A DNA stretch of 64,000 nucleotides from Methylococcus capsulatus (GCF_036864975.1 NZ_CP104311.1:2024001-2088000), one strand, 5' to 3'; positions 46,115 through 55,688 are shown, counted from the first letter of the stretch. Notes: a model not told the origin generated them from the letters alone. Numbers and translations: made by a program.

Positions 46115-46630
46115 ATGAACATGCTGCGCCTGTTGTGCTGGGCCGATGCGCTGACCATCGCCAATCTGAGCTGTGGCGTATCGGCGATTTTCGCGGCGAT
46201 TCAAGGGCATCCGGAAATCGGTGCGGGGCTGATCGCGCTGGCGGTAGTGTGGGATTCATTGGATGGTAAGGTGGCGGGATGGACTCACCGAAGCGGCCGC
46301 GAGTTCGGCAAGCAGCTCGATTCCCTGGCCGACCTGGTCTCTTTCGGCGTCTCTCCGGCCTGTCTGTTTTTCACCATGAGCGAGCCGTCCTGGCTGGCCG
46401 TGCCGCCGCTCTTGTTCTTCGTCGCCTGCGGCATGCTCAGGCTGGCGCGCTACAACATTTCCACGAGCAAAGGCTTCGAGGGGGTGCCGATCACGGTCAA
46501 CGGCGTCCTGTTTCCGCTGCTCTACCTGCTGTCCGTGATTTTCCCGCCGAGCCTCAGTGCTTGGCCCCTCGTGTTTCTGGCGATGGGTCTGCTGATGGCT
46601 TCCAGCCTTAAAGTTCACCGTTTGTTCTAA
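46115..46630 (+). CDS. pssA: CDP-alcohol phosphatidyltransferase (PssA-like)
   Basis: A 171-residue integral membrane enzyme with about five hydrophobic segments; it has GAAGGAAC upstream. It resembles phosphatidylserine synthases of the CDP-alcohol class, with VVWDSLDGKVA and GKQLDSLADLVSFGVSPACL supplying the Asp metal ligands. The usual motif D-x2-D-G-x2-A-R-x8-G-x3-D-x3-D is altered: Gly55 replaces the Arg and there are nine residues, not eight, before Gly65. The protein is short for PssA. Activity and substrate should be treated as likely but not certain. Confidence 0.8.
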   Translation: MNMLRLLCWADALTIANLSCGVSAIFAAIQGHPEIGAGLIALAVVWDSLDGKVAGWTHRSGREFGKQLDSLADLVSFGVSPACLFFTMSEPSWLAVPPLLFFVACGMLRLARYNISTSKGFEGVPITVNGVLFPLLYLLSVIFPPSLSAWPLVFLAMGLLMASSLKVHRLF

Positions 46631-46835
46631 TCCCAAAGTGGGGCCGGATCGCCCTGCCCTGGATGCAGGCGGGAAAACAAGCCGAACCTTCGCCGCGGGA
46701 GGAGGGTTCTTAGTCGGCGCTTGCTCTGCAGATTCATCTCTAGATGGACACCCGTCGCCGTTGGCTTCGCGCGGGATTTCAAAAAATGCGATCATCCGAC
46801 CATGCGCAGAATATACGCTGAGGAGAGGAGCAGCT

Positions 46836-48053
46836 ATGGACCCCATCAATCGCAGGAAATTTTTGCAAACGGGATTTTTAGCTTCAGGCGCGGTTTTGTT
46901 GGCAGGTAAATCTTGGGGCAAGAATGAAGCGGCGCAGCCGTCGCTTTACCAGGCCCCCATGGTGAGCTGGCCGGAAAAAAAGCCTCTTATCATGCATAGC
47001 AATACGCCGCCCTTGCTGGAAACGCCGCGTGAAGTTTTCGCCACGGCAATTACCCCCAACGATCGGTTCTTTGTCCGCTGGCACCATGCGGTGATCCCGC
47101 AGTCCATTGATCTGAAAACCTGGGCTTTGCGCATAGAAGGTAATGTCGACAGCCCGGTGTCTCTCACGCTGCAAGATCTCAAAACCCGTTTCGAACCGGT
47201 GGAATTCGTTGCGGTAAAGCAGTGCGCCGGTAATAGCCGAAGCAATTTCAAACCGATTACGGGCGGAATCCAGTGGGGACATGGCGCCATGGGCTGCGCG
47301 CTCTGGAAAGGCGCTCGGCTCAAGGACGTATTGCAATATGCACGGATTAAGGCCAATAGCCAATTTATCGCTGTCAACGGCCTGGAGCGGCCTACTCTGC
47401 CGACCACGCCGCCTTTCGTGCGTAAGCTGGATATAGATGAGAGTATGCGGGATGACGTTATTATCGCCTACGCCATGAACGGCAGCGATATTCCGCTCCT
47501 CAACGGCTATCCCGTGGTGCTTGTTGTGCCAGGTTACTTTGCGGACAACTGGGTCAAGATGCTGGAACGCATTGTCGTTCTGGATAAGGATGAGCCCGTG
47601 TTCTATACCGATAAGGCCTATCGCATGCCGGATACCAATCCGTTTGGCGCAGTTGAGCCCGGTGGTGAAATGCCGCAGAAGACGCGTCCAGTCAAGGCGC
47701 TGAAGATCAAATCCGTCATTGCAAAGCCTTCTCCCAATGCGGAATTCAGACGGGGGGCGCACATAGAAATGACAGGCGTGGCGTTTGACAGCGGCATGGA
47801 CATTCGCGATGTGCTTGTTTCCGTCGATGGCGGCTTGACCTGGACTTCGTCGCATCTCGACCGGGATTTGGGACGCTATGCATTTCGCAAGTGGAATTAC
47901 AGGTTTATTTCAAAAAAACGCGGCCCCTGCACACTCATGTGCCGAGCGATCAATCGGTTGGGAGAAACGCAGCCGCTCGCACGCGACATGGGATGGAATC
48001 CTAGCGGATATCAGTGGAATGCCGCCGACAGCGTGACTATACAGATCATCTAA
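46836..48053 (+). CDS. sorA: Sulfite dehydrogenase molybdopterin subunit (SorA-like)
   Basis: A 405-residue periplasmic molybdoenzyme of the sulfite oxidase family. The start follows AGGAGAGGAG and opens a twin-arginine-type signal (NRRKFLQTGFLASGAVLLAG). The Mo-ligand Cys130 is in AVKQCAGNSRSNF; the C-terminal dimerisation domain (from about residue 290, IEMTGVAFDSGMDIRDVLVS) is present. SorA oxidises sulfite to sulfate and passes electrons to the haem subunit encoded 11 bases downstream. A methionine sulfoxide reductase MsrP role is less likely because that family lacks the dimer domain. Codon use is visibly richer in A/T-ending codons than in the neighbours. Confidence 0.88.
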   Translation: MDPINRRKFLQTGFLASGAVLLAGKSWGKNEAAQPSLYQAPMVSWPEKKPLIMHSNTPPLLETPREVFATAITPNDRFFVRWHHAVIPQSIDLKTWALRIEGNVDSPVSLTLQDLKTRFEPVEFVAVKQCAGNSRSNFKPITGGIQWGHGAMGCALWKGARLKDVLQYARIKANSQFIAVNGLERPTLPTTPPFVRKLDIDESMRDDVIIAYAMNGSDIPLLNGYPVVLVVPGYFADNWVKMLERIVVLDKDEPVFYTDKAYRMPDTNPFGAVEPGGEMPQKTRPVKALKIKSVIAKPSPNAEFRRGAHIEMTGVAFDSGMDIRDVLVSVDGGLTWTSSHLDRDLGRYAFRKWNYRFISKKRGPCTLMCRAINRLGETQPLARDMGWNPSGYQWNAADSVTIQII

Positions 48054-48064
48054 GGAGAGCGACT

Positions 48065-48406
48065 ATGCCGAACCGGTGTGTGCTCCTACGCTTGCTGTTT
48101 GTAGCCGTCGCGTTGACGTCCTTGTATTCCTATGCTGAAAGCGGGGAGTTCGAAGGCAAGACCGTGGAATTTCCTACGGATTATGAATATCCCATGGCGG
48201 AAGGCGCTGGCCGTGACGCTGCGCTGAAATGCCTGATCTGTCATTCGTTCGGTTACGTGCTGAATCAGGGGCGACAGTCAAAGGATTTCTGGCTTCATGT
48301 TACACATAAGATGGTGGCTGTATATAAAGCGCCGATCGAACCGCATGACGAGACGGCCATCGTTGAATATCTTTTTTCCCATTACGGCAATGGTAAGGAA
48401 AAATAG
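48065..48406 (+). CDS. sorB: Sulfite dehydrogenase cytochrome c subunit (SorB-like)
   Basis: A 113-residue secreted monohaem cytochrome c with signal peptide LLRLLFVAVALTSLYSYAES and haem motif CLICH near residue 58. Met residues in THKMVAVYK could serve as distal ligand. AAGGAGAG overlaps the sorA 3' end, so the two are cotranslated. In SorAB of thiotrophs, SorB takes electrons from the molybdenum subunit and passes them to cytochrome c. Like sorA, it is poorer in G/C than its surroundings. Confidence 0.82.
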   Translation: MPNRCVLLRLLFVAVALTSLYSYAESGEFEGKTVEFPTDYEYPMAEGAGRDAALKCLICHSFGYVLNQGRQSKDFWLHVTHKMVAVYKAPIEPHDETAIVEYLFSHYGNGKEK

Positions 48407-48454
48407 TATTCGTTATACCTACGGCTTCCAGCCTTAACCCGTCAATCGTTTGCT

Positions 48455-48775
48455 TTAATCCCAGCGGGCGTCTCTGATCTGGATCATTCCGTCCGCGACC
48501 CGGACCGGAAAGCAGGTGAGGTCTTCGTAGGCGGGAGGTGAGAGGACCTTGCCGGTCCTGAGGCAGAAGCGGGCGCCGTGGCGAGGGCATGTGAGTTCGT
48601 CACCCTCCAGGCGGCCGCTGGCAATCTCGGCGCCGTCGTGGGTGCAGGCGTCCTCGATGGCATAGAATTCGCCGCCCAGCTTGAACACCGCGACGGGGAT
48701 GCCGTCGAGATCGGCCACGATATGTCCGCCTTCGGGCAGGCTGTCCACCGGTGCTACATCGCTCCAGTCGTTCAT
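48455..48775 (-). CDS. Rieske-type [2Fe-2S] ferredoxin of the suf operon
   Basis: A 106-residue soluble Rieske protein. The cluster ligands are in the pair ACTHDGAEI (Cys, His) and CPRHGARFCL (Cys, His). It resembles ferredoxin components of non-haem oxygenases and NirD. It is last in the suf operon, 13 bases after sufU. A Rieske gene also sits in suf operons of some Actinobacteria; there its function (electron donor for assembly, or client) is not settled. Confidence 0.9.
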   Translation of the reverse strand: MNDWSDVAPVDSLPEGGHIVADLDGIPVAVFKLGGEFYAIEDACTHDGAEIASGRLEGDELTCPRHGARFCLRTGKVLSPPAYEDLTCFPVRVADGMIQIRDARWD

Positions 48776-48788
48776 CGGCGGCGAATCC

Positions 48789-49244
48789 TCATTCCGTGGT
48801 GACGGTCGTTTCCTTGTTTTCCAGCGCGGCTTCCAGCGAGTGCCAGGCCAGGGTGGCGCATTTCACTCGTGCAGGATAGGCGCGCACGCCGGCCAGCACG
48901 GCCAGCTTGCCCAGTTCCTCGAGATTGACGGCTTCGTCTTGGCCGGTGGCGATGCGGTGGAAGGTCTGGAACAGTGCGTGGGCTTCGTGTTCGTGCATGC
49001 CCCGCACGATTTCCGTCATCAGCGAGGCCGAAGCGGTGGAGATGGCGCAGCCGGAGCCCTGGAAGCTGATGTCCCGGATGATGCCGGCATCGTCGATTTT
49101 GACATATAGAGTGATACGGTCGCCGCACAGCGGGTTGAAACCCTCGATGGTGCGATTGGCATCCTCCATGACCCGGAAGTTACGCGGATTGCGGTTGTGG
49201 TCGAACACCACCTCCTGGTAGAGATCCCGAATCTGGTCCAGCAT
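48789..49244 (-). CDS. sufU: Fe-S cluster assembly scaffold/sulfur transfer protein SufU
   Basis: A 151-residue IscU-fold protein. The three conserved Cys are in FNPLCGDRITL, GSGCAISTASASLM and VKCATLAWHSL. The longer spacing between the second and third Cys (HEHEAHALFQTFHRIATGQ inserted) is the mark of SufU rather than IscU. In Bacillus, SufU is a zinc-dependent sulfurtransferase that activates SufS, and the absence of sufE here fits that. Its ATG shares one base with the sufS stop. Confidence 0.92.
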   Translation of the reverse strand: MLDQIRDLYQEVVFDHNRNPRNFRVMEDANRTIEGFNPLCGDRITLYVKIDDAGIIRDISFQGSGCAISTASASLMTEIVRGMHEHEAHALFQTFHRIATGQDEAVNLEELGKLAVLAGVRAYPARVKCATLAWHSLEAALENKETTVTTE

Positions 49245-50488
49245 CAGCCGAATACCTCGATGACCTTGTGGATGCCTGCGATCAACGCGTCTACCTCTTC
49301 GAAAGTGTTGTAAAGTCCGAACGATGCCCGCGCCGTCGCGGGAACGCCGAAAAAGTCCATCACCGGCATGGCGCAGTGATGCCCGGCGCGGACGGCGATG
49401 CCGAGGTGATCCAGGATCGTGCCGATGTCATGCGGATGGATGCGGTGCAGGGTGAACGACAGGATGGCGCCCTTGTCGGCGGCCTGGCCGATGATGGTCA
49501 GATCTGGGATACGCAGTGCCTGTTCGGTGGCGTAGGCCAGCAGTTGCCGTTCGTATTCGGCGATGGCTTCGATGCCGATCCCGTTCACATAGTCGATGGC
49601 CGCGCCCAGGGCGATGGCGTCCACAATGCTCGGCGTGCCGGCTTCGAATTTGTATGGCAGGGTGTTGTATTCGGTCTTCTCGAAGGTCACCCGGCGGATC
49701 ATGTCGCCGCCGCCCTGGTAGGGCGGCATCTTGTTGAGCAGTTCTTCCTTGCCGTAAAGAACGCCGATACCGGCGGGGCCGTACAGCTTGTGGCCGGAGA
49801 ATGCGTAGAAATCGCAATCCAGCGCCTGCACGTCCACCGCCATGTGCGGAATCGCCTGGGCGCCGTCGACCAGGACCGGCACGCCGTGGCGATGGGCCTG
49901 TTCGATCAGCTTTTCGACCGGGTTGATCGTGCCCAGCGCGTTCGACATGTGCGCCACCGCCAGCAGCCGGGTGCGGTTCGACAGCAGGGCCTCGAACTGG
50001 TCCAGCAGCAGGGTGCCGGTGCGGTCGATGGGGACGACCTTCAGGACCGCGCCGGTCTGTTCGCACAGCATCTGCCAGGGCACGATGTTGGAATGGTGTT
50101 CCATGGCCGTGATGAGGATCTCGTCCCCTGCCTTGAAGCGCGGCCGTCCGTAGGACTGGGCGACCAGGTTGATCGCCTCGGTGGTGCCGCGGGTAAAGAT
50201 GATCTCGTGCGAGTGGCGGGCGTTGAGGTGGCGCCGCACCTTTTCGCGTGCGCCTTCGAACAGCTCGGTGGCGCGTTGGCTCAGGGTATGCACGCCGCGG
50301 TGGACATTGGCATAGTCCTCGGCGTACACCCTGGTGATGCAGTCCAAAACCGCACGGGGTTTCTGGGCGGTGGCAGCGTTGTCCAGGTAGACCAGCGGCT
50401 GGCCGTGAACCTGCTGTCGGAGAATCGGGAAGTCCTGCCGGATCCGGGCGGTGTCTACACCCATGACGGCGGCGGGGGCGGTGCTCAT
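49244..50488 (-). CDS. sufS: Cysteine desulfurase SufS
   Basis: A 414-residue PLP enzyme that releases sulfur from cysteine for cluster assembly. PLP Lys is in AFSGHKLYGPAGIGVLYG, the cofactor-stacking His in ITAMEHHSNIVPW and the active-site Cys in VRAGHHCAMPVM. The short Cys loop places it in group II with SufS rather than IscS. ATG 50488 follows AAGGAG and precedes MSTAPAAVMGVDTARIRQDF; an open extension upstream is not conserved. sufD ends 14 bases before it. Confidence 0.95.
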   Translation of the reverse strand: MSTAPAAVMGVDTARIRQDFPILRQQVHGQPLVYLDNAATAQKPRAVLDCITRVYAEDYANVHRGVHTLSQRATELFEGAREKVRRHLNARHSHEIIFTRGTTEAINLVAQSYGRPRFKAGDEILITAMEHHSNIVPWQMLCEQTGAVLKVVPIDRTGTLLLDQFEALLSNRTRLLAVAHMSNALGTINPVEKLIEQAHRHGVPVLVDGAQAIPHMAVDVQALDCDFYAFSGHKLYGPAGIGVLYGKEELLNKMPPYQGGGDMIRRVTFEKTEYNTLPYKFEAGTPSIVDAIALGAAIDYVNGIGIEAIAEYERQLLAYATEQALRIPDLTIIGQAADKGAILSFTLHRIHPHDIGTILDHLGIAVRAGHHCAMPVMDFFGVPATARASFGLYNTFEEVDALIAGIHKVIEVFG

Positions 50489-50502
50489 GGCGACTCCTTG
50501 GC

Positions 50503-51792
50503 TCACTTTGCGTTGGGGAAACGGGCCAGCAGTATGCCGCGCAGCAGCTCGTGGAACGGGTCGGGGCGCATCCGTTCGACGATTTCCGCCGCGAAGGCGA
50601 AGGTCAGCATTTCGCGGGCCGCGGCTGCGTCGATGCCGCGCGATTCCAGGTAGAAGACCGAGTCCGGATCGAGCTGGCCGATCGTGACGCCGTGGGCGCA
50701 TTTCACGTCGTCCGCATGGATCTCGAGCTGCGGTTTGCTGTCGATCTCGGCGTCAGCGGAGAGCAGGAGGTTGCGGTTGTTCATCTCCGCGTCAGTCTTC
50801 TGGGCATCGGGGTGAACCACGATCCGGCCCTGGAATACGCCGCGTGAGCGGTCCTCGAGGATGCCGCGGTAGGTGACGCGGCTGGTGCCGTGCGGCTCGT
50901 CGTGGTCCACCCGGACGTGGTTGTCGACATGCTGGCGGTTCTCGCTCAGGAACAATCCGTTCATCTCGGTCTGGGCGGCGCAGGCGAGGCCGGCGTGTAC
51001 TTCGTTGCGGACTAGGAGCCCGCCCAGCGACAGGGTGTGATGGCCGAAGCGGCCGTCGGGCGCAACGCGGGCGTAGCTGCCGCCGAAGTGGTAGGCTCTG
51101 GCGCCGTCGAGCTGAAGCTTGTAAAGGTTCAGGCCGCCGTTGTTCCCGATTTCGAGCTGGTTGACCACGGCGCCCAGATAGCCTGCTTCCGCCGCGCCGA
51201 CGTGGGTTTCAACCACGCGGGACTCGGCATTCCTGCCGATCCGGATCAGGTTACGCAGCGTGGCCCGGCCGTCATTGCGGGTCGAGACGAAGAACAACTG
51301 CACCGGCTTTTCCAGCACGACGCCTTCCTCCACATGCAGTACGGCGCCATCGGTGAAGAAAGCGGTGTTGAAGTCGAGGAAGCCGTGTCGCACGGTTTCC
51401 GGTTCGAACGCGGACTCCAGCCAAGCCGTATCGGTTCGCAACATCGAGCCGAGGCTGTCCAGTGTGACGCCGGCAGGCAGGTCGTTCCGCTCGGACAGCT
51501 CCGGCACGAACAGGCCGTCGACGAACACCAGCGACCAGGCGCCGGCAATACGGCACCTTTCGATCAGGGCTGCTGCAGTGGTGGTGTCGGCGGGACCGGT
51601 CGCTTCCGCGAACAGCTTGCGCTCGATCGGCGCGATATTGGTGTAGCGCCATTCTTCCTCGCGCGGGGAGGGAAAGCCGGACTTTTCGAAGCGCGCCAGT
51701 GCCTGCCGGCGGAGCCGGCTTAGCCAGGCAGGTTCATGAGCGGCCGGTTCGCGGTAGGATGCGAGGTACAGGCTTTGGGACGGCAGGCTCAT
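50503..51792 (-). CDS. sufD: Fe-S cluster assembly protein SufD
   Basis: A 429-residue scaffold subunit with the SufB/D beta-helix core. Family features are EEEWRYTNIAPIERKLF at the N-terminus, HYHTL-like GRFGHHTLSLGGLLVRNE, and the C-terminal DDVKCAHGVTIGQLDPDSVF, holding the conserved Cys-His pair at the SufB interface. It forms SufBC2D with the neighbouring gene products. One base separates the sufC stop from its ATG, so they are coupled. Confidence 0.94.
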   Translation of the reverse strand: MSLPSQSLYLASYREPAAHEPAWLSRLRRQALARFEKSGFPSPREEEWRYTNIAPIERKLFAEATGPADTTTAAALIERCRIAGAWSLVFVDGLFVPELSERNDLPAGVTLDSLGSMLRTDTAWLESAFEPETVRHGFLDFNTAFFTDGAVLHVEEGVVLEKPVQLFFVSTRNDGRATLRNLIRIGRNAESRVVETHVGAAEAGYLGAVVNQLEIGNNGGLNLYKLQLDGARAYHFGGSYARVAPDGRFGHHTLSLGGLLVRNEVHAGLACAAQTEMNGLFLSENRQHVDNHVRVDHDEPHGTSRVTYRGILEDRSRGVFQGRIVVHPDAQKTDAEMNNRNLLLSADAEIDSKPQLEIHADDVKCAHGVTIGQLDPDSVFYLESRGIDAAAAREMLTFAFAAEIVERMRPDPFHELLRGILLARFPNAK

Positions 51793-51793
51793 C

Positions 51794-52558
51794 TCAGGCT
51801 CCCGCCGCAGCCGTTTCGATCCAGCCGTAGCCTTTCTGTTCGAGCTCGTGCGCCAGACCGGCGTCTCCGGACCTGACGATGCGCCCATGAGCCAGCACGT
51901 GGACGTGGTCGGGTTTGATGTAATCCAGCAGGCGCTGGTAATGGGTGACCAGGATGAAGGCGCGGTCCGGCGAGCGCAGCGCATTGACGCCGTTCGCCAC
52001 CACTTTGAGCGCGTCGATGTCCAGACCCGAATCGGTCTCATCGAGGATGCACAACGTCGGTTCGAGGATGGCCATCTGCAGGATCTCGTTGCGTTTTTTC
52101 TCGCCGCCCGAAAAACCTTCGTTGATACCTCGGTACAGGAACTGCTCGTCCAGATCGACCATTTTGGTCTTTTCCTTGACCAGTTTCAGGAAGTCCAGCG
52201 CATCGACTTCGTTCAGGCCGCGATGGCGCCGCACGGCGTTGTAGGCGGCCTTCAGCAGATAGATGTTGCTGACGCCGGGAATCTCTACCGGGTACTGGAA
52301 GGCCAGGAACACACCTTCGCGGGCGCGCTGTTCCGGCGGCAGTTCCAGCAGGTTCCGATTGCGGTAGCTCACCCTGCCTTCGGTCACTTCATAGCCGGCG
52401 CGCCCGGCCAGGACGTTGGACAAGGTACTCTTGCCTGAGCCGTTCGGGCCCATGATGGCATGGACTTCGCCGGGTCGGACGGTGAGATCGATGCCCTTGA
52501 GGATCGGTTTGTCATCGACGCGGGCGTGCAGGTTTTCGATGCGGAGCAGGGTGTTCAT
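51794..52558 (-). CDS. sufC: Fe-S assembly ATPase SufC
   Basis: A 254-residue ABC-type ATPase. Walker A is GPNGSGKSTLSNVLAG, the signature GFSGGEKKRNEILQMA, and Walker B LCILDETDSGLDIDALK, all diagnostic for SufC. It drives conformational change in the SufBCD scaffold during cluster assembly. It lies 23 bases after sufB and just before sufD on the minus strand. Confidence 0.96.
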   Translation of the reverse strand: MNTLLRIENLHARVDDKPILKGIDLTVRPGEVHAIMGPNGSGKSTLSNVLAGRAGYEVTEGRVSYRNRNLLELPPEQRAREGVFLAFQYPVEIPGVSNIYLLKAAYNAVRRHRGLNEVDALDFLKLVKEKTKMVDLDEQFLYRGINEGFSGGEKKRNEILQMAILEPTLCILDETDSGLDIDALKVVANGVNALRSPDRAFILVTHYQRLLDYIKPDHVHVLAHGRIVRSGDAGLAHELEQKGYGWIETAAAGA

Positions 52559-52581
52559 GGTGGTCTCGGGTTCGTTCTGTA

Positions 52582-54027
<1,446 letters not shown>

Positions 54028-54044
54028 GGCGGTGCTCGAGAGGG

Positions 54045-54506
54045 TTAACGGGATTGAGGTTGCAGCCGGGCCAGCGAAATCGGCACTTCGGGCGGCGAGG
54101 CGGACACTGGGCGGATCATATCCGCCAGGCTGACCGATTCCAGCGCGGTCTGCACTGCCCGGTTGATCACGTTCCAGTGGCTGCGGACATCGCAGGACGA
54201 TGATTGCTGGCACAGTGCCAGTTCGGCGCTGCATTCGGTGAGCGCAATCGGTCCTTCGATGGCATCGATGATCCGGGCCACACTGGTGTGTTCCGGCCTC
54301 TGTGCCAGGGCATAGCCACCGCGGGCACCCCGGGTCGAGGTCACGATCCCGGCCCGCGCCAGCGCCTTGAGGATCTTGCTCGCGGTCGGCATGGCGATCG
54401 AGGTCTGGTCCGCCAGCTCGGCCGCGGCGAAGGTCTGTTCGTCCGCGCGGGCCATCTGGCCCAGGATGATGATCGCGTAGTCGGTCAGTTTGCTTATTCG
54501 CAGCAT
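54045..54506 (-). CDS. iscR: Rrf2-family Fe-S cluster regulator (IscR-like) of the suf operon
   Basis: A 153-residue regulator that starts [20 protein letters not shown]. The winged helix-turn-helix (residues 28-65, [20 protein letters not shown], wing [10 protein letters not shown]) is complete. Three Cys (92, 99, 105) with His110 match the layout of the IscR [2Fe-2S] site, so it can sense cluster supply. It heads the operon and a near-perfect type 1 IscR site overlaps its promoter, indicating autoregulation. Some databases call such suf-linked members SufR, though it differs from cyanobacterial SufR. Confidence 0.9.
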   Translation of the reverse strand: MLRISKLTDYAIIILGQMARADEQTFAAAELADQTSIAMPTASKILKALARAGIVTSTRGARGGYALAQRPEHTSVARIIDAIEGPIALTECSAELALCQQSSSCDVRSHWNVINRAVQTALESVSLADMIRPVSASPPEVPISLARLQPQSR

Positions 54507-54524
54507 CGCGGAACCTGCTCAAAT

Positions 54525-54545
54525 TCAGGACTATTTTAGTCCTGA
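54525..54545. promoter_or_regulatory. IscR type 1 operator of the suf operon
   Basis: Perfect inverted arms TCAGGACTA and TAGTCCTGA flank a TTT spacer. The central 13 bases (54529-54541) match the IscR type 1 core GACTRWWWYAGTC at every position. It lies 19 bases upstream of the regulator ATG and covers the -10 element, so binding should repress transcription. Confidence 0.85.
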
Positions 54546-54561
54546 TTAATTTCCAAGTAAA
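54533..54561 (-). promoter_or_regulatory. Sigma70-type promoter of the iscR-suf operon
   Basis: On the minus strand TTTACT (54561-54556) and TAAAAT (54538-54533) are 17 bases apart. The -10 lies inside the IscR operator. Confidence 0.65.
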
Positions 54562-54705
54562 CAACTCGGGTAAACCGGCGCATGCCACGAAGAGCTCCGA
54601 TTTCCGGTGAAGTGTCTTTCAGCGGCCCGTCCTCTTCACCGTCCTGCAAACAAATCCCTCTAGCATCCCCGTCTCGGCAAGTTTTTCGACAAACTGGAGG
54701 GCATC

Positions 54706-54840
54706 ATGACACAAGTGAGAGATTCGCGATCGGTTCAGCGGGCGGTGCGCGGACTGGGTGCGGGGGCATTGTCCCTGCCACTGCTGGCGGCTGCCGCCAT
54801 GGCCTCGCCAAACGTGCCGTCCTTGTGCCGGAACTCGTAG
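54706..54840 (+). pseudogene. Truncated secreted-protein remnant (signal peptide only)
   Basis: A 44-codon frame with a good CTGGAGG ribosome binding site seven bases before its ATG. It begins MTQVRDSRSVQRAVRGLGAG and continues into a hydrophobic LSLPLLAAAAMAS stretch with an AxA-like cleavage site: a signal peptide. Eight to ten codons later it runs into the end of the opposite-strand cupin gene and stops. The most likely reading is the 5' end of a lost exported-protein gene, cut by a rearrangement at about position 54805. Confidence 0.5.
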
Positions 54841-55283
54841 TTTCCCCTGATCGCCCTGGCCTCCAGATCATCTTCGGGATAATGCGCGCGGTCCCCCGGC
54901 AGCCGGTCGCCGACTTCCAGATAGACCGCGACACGGCCGCTGCGGTTGACCAGCTGATGCCCGTCAGCCCTGCCGGCCGGGAAGCCGGCGCAGGTGCCAG
55001 CCGCCAGGCATTGTTCGCCGGTTTCGGTGACCAGGGTGAGCTCTCCTTCCAGCACGTAGACGAATTCGTCCTGCCGGGTGTGCCAGTGCCGGAAGGCGGA
55101 GATCGCGCCGGGTTCCAGCCGGACGAGGTTGACGCCGAAGTTCTGCAACCCCAGGGCATCGCCCAGGGCTTGCTTGCTGCGGCCTTCCAACCGCCGGCGC
55201 TGCGCCTCCGTCGGATAGATGGAGGAAGTCCGGGCTGGCACGGCCGCCGGGTCGAGGGCTGGCAAATCGAGTCGGGTTGTCAT
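54735..55283 (-). CDS. Cupin domain protein, probably 3'-extended by rearrangement
   Basis: A 182-residue single-cupin protein. Metal-binding motif 1 is HWHTRQDEFVYVLEGELTLV and motif 2 is PAGRADGHQLVNRSGRVAVY, with His/Glu ligands. The conserved part ends near YEFRHKDGTFG, where relatives usually terminate; the last 22 residues (Ala/Ser-rich, from EAMAAAASSGRDN) are antisense to the signal peptide of the remnant gene and so look acquired. Function is unknown. It begins four bases after the stop of the GST pseudogene. Confidence 0.78.
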   Translation of the reverse strand: MTTRLDLPALDPAAVPARTSSIYPTEAQRRRLEGRSKQALGDALGLQNFGVNLVRLEPGAISAFRHWHTRQDEFVYVLEGELTLVTETGEQCLAAGTCAGFPAGRADGHQLVNRSGRVAVYLEVGDRLPGDRAHYPEDDLEARAIRGNYEFRHKDGTFGEAMAAAASSGRDNAPAPSPRTAR

Positions 55284-55287
55284 GGCA

Positions 55288-55688
55288 TTATGGTTTGCGG
55301 TTGCTGAAAGAGACTTCCAGCGCCTGGGCTCGGTCCGCCGCGACCTTCTGCGCGAAGGCTTCCCGGCACAGCCTACGGGCGACAAGTTCGACGTTCGCTT
55401 CGAGGTGCCGGAGCAGCTCGCGGCATTGGGTGCGGGTGTAAGGACCGGCGGCTGGAGCGGTTTGTCCGGGCAGGCGTCTTCCAGATAATGCAGGATGGTC
55501 CGCGATTCCGACAGGCGGCCCGCATCCGTCTCGATCAACGGGTTCTTTCCGAGCGGCGACTTCACCAGGACGGTGGCGTTCTGGGAGGATATGGTCCGCT
55601 CCATCGCGGAATTCGACACCTTTTTGGAGCAGGGCCAGCTTGATCTGGTTGTCGTAGTTGCTGATGGCGGAACCGTAAGGGTGATCAT
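55288..55688 (-). pseudogene. Glutathione S-transferase, frameshifted and truncated
   Basis: GST-like sequence appears piecemeal in two frames. After MITL, frame 1 switches to YGSAISNYDNQIKLALLQKG, back to LVKSPLGKNPLIETDAGRLS and ILHYLEDACPDKP, and again to CRELLRHLEANVELVARRLC. These join into one thioredoxin-fold GST N-terminal domain plus the start of the helical domain. At least three frameshifts are needed, the first being a one-base loss right after ATGATCACC. About half of the usual 200-220 residues remain before a TAA. The gene is inactive unless there are sequencing errors. Confidence 0.82.
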
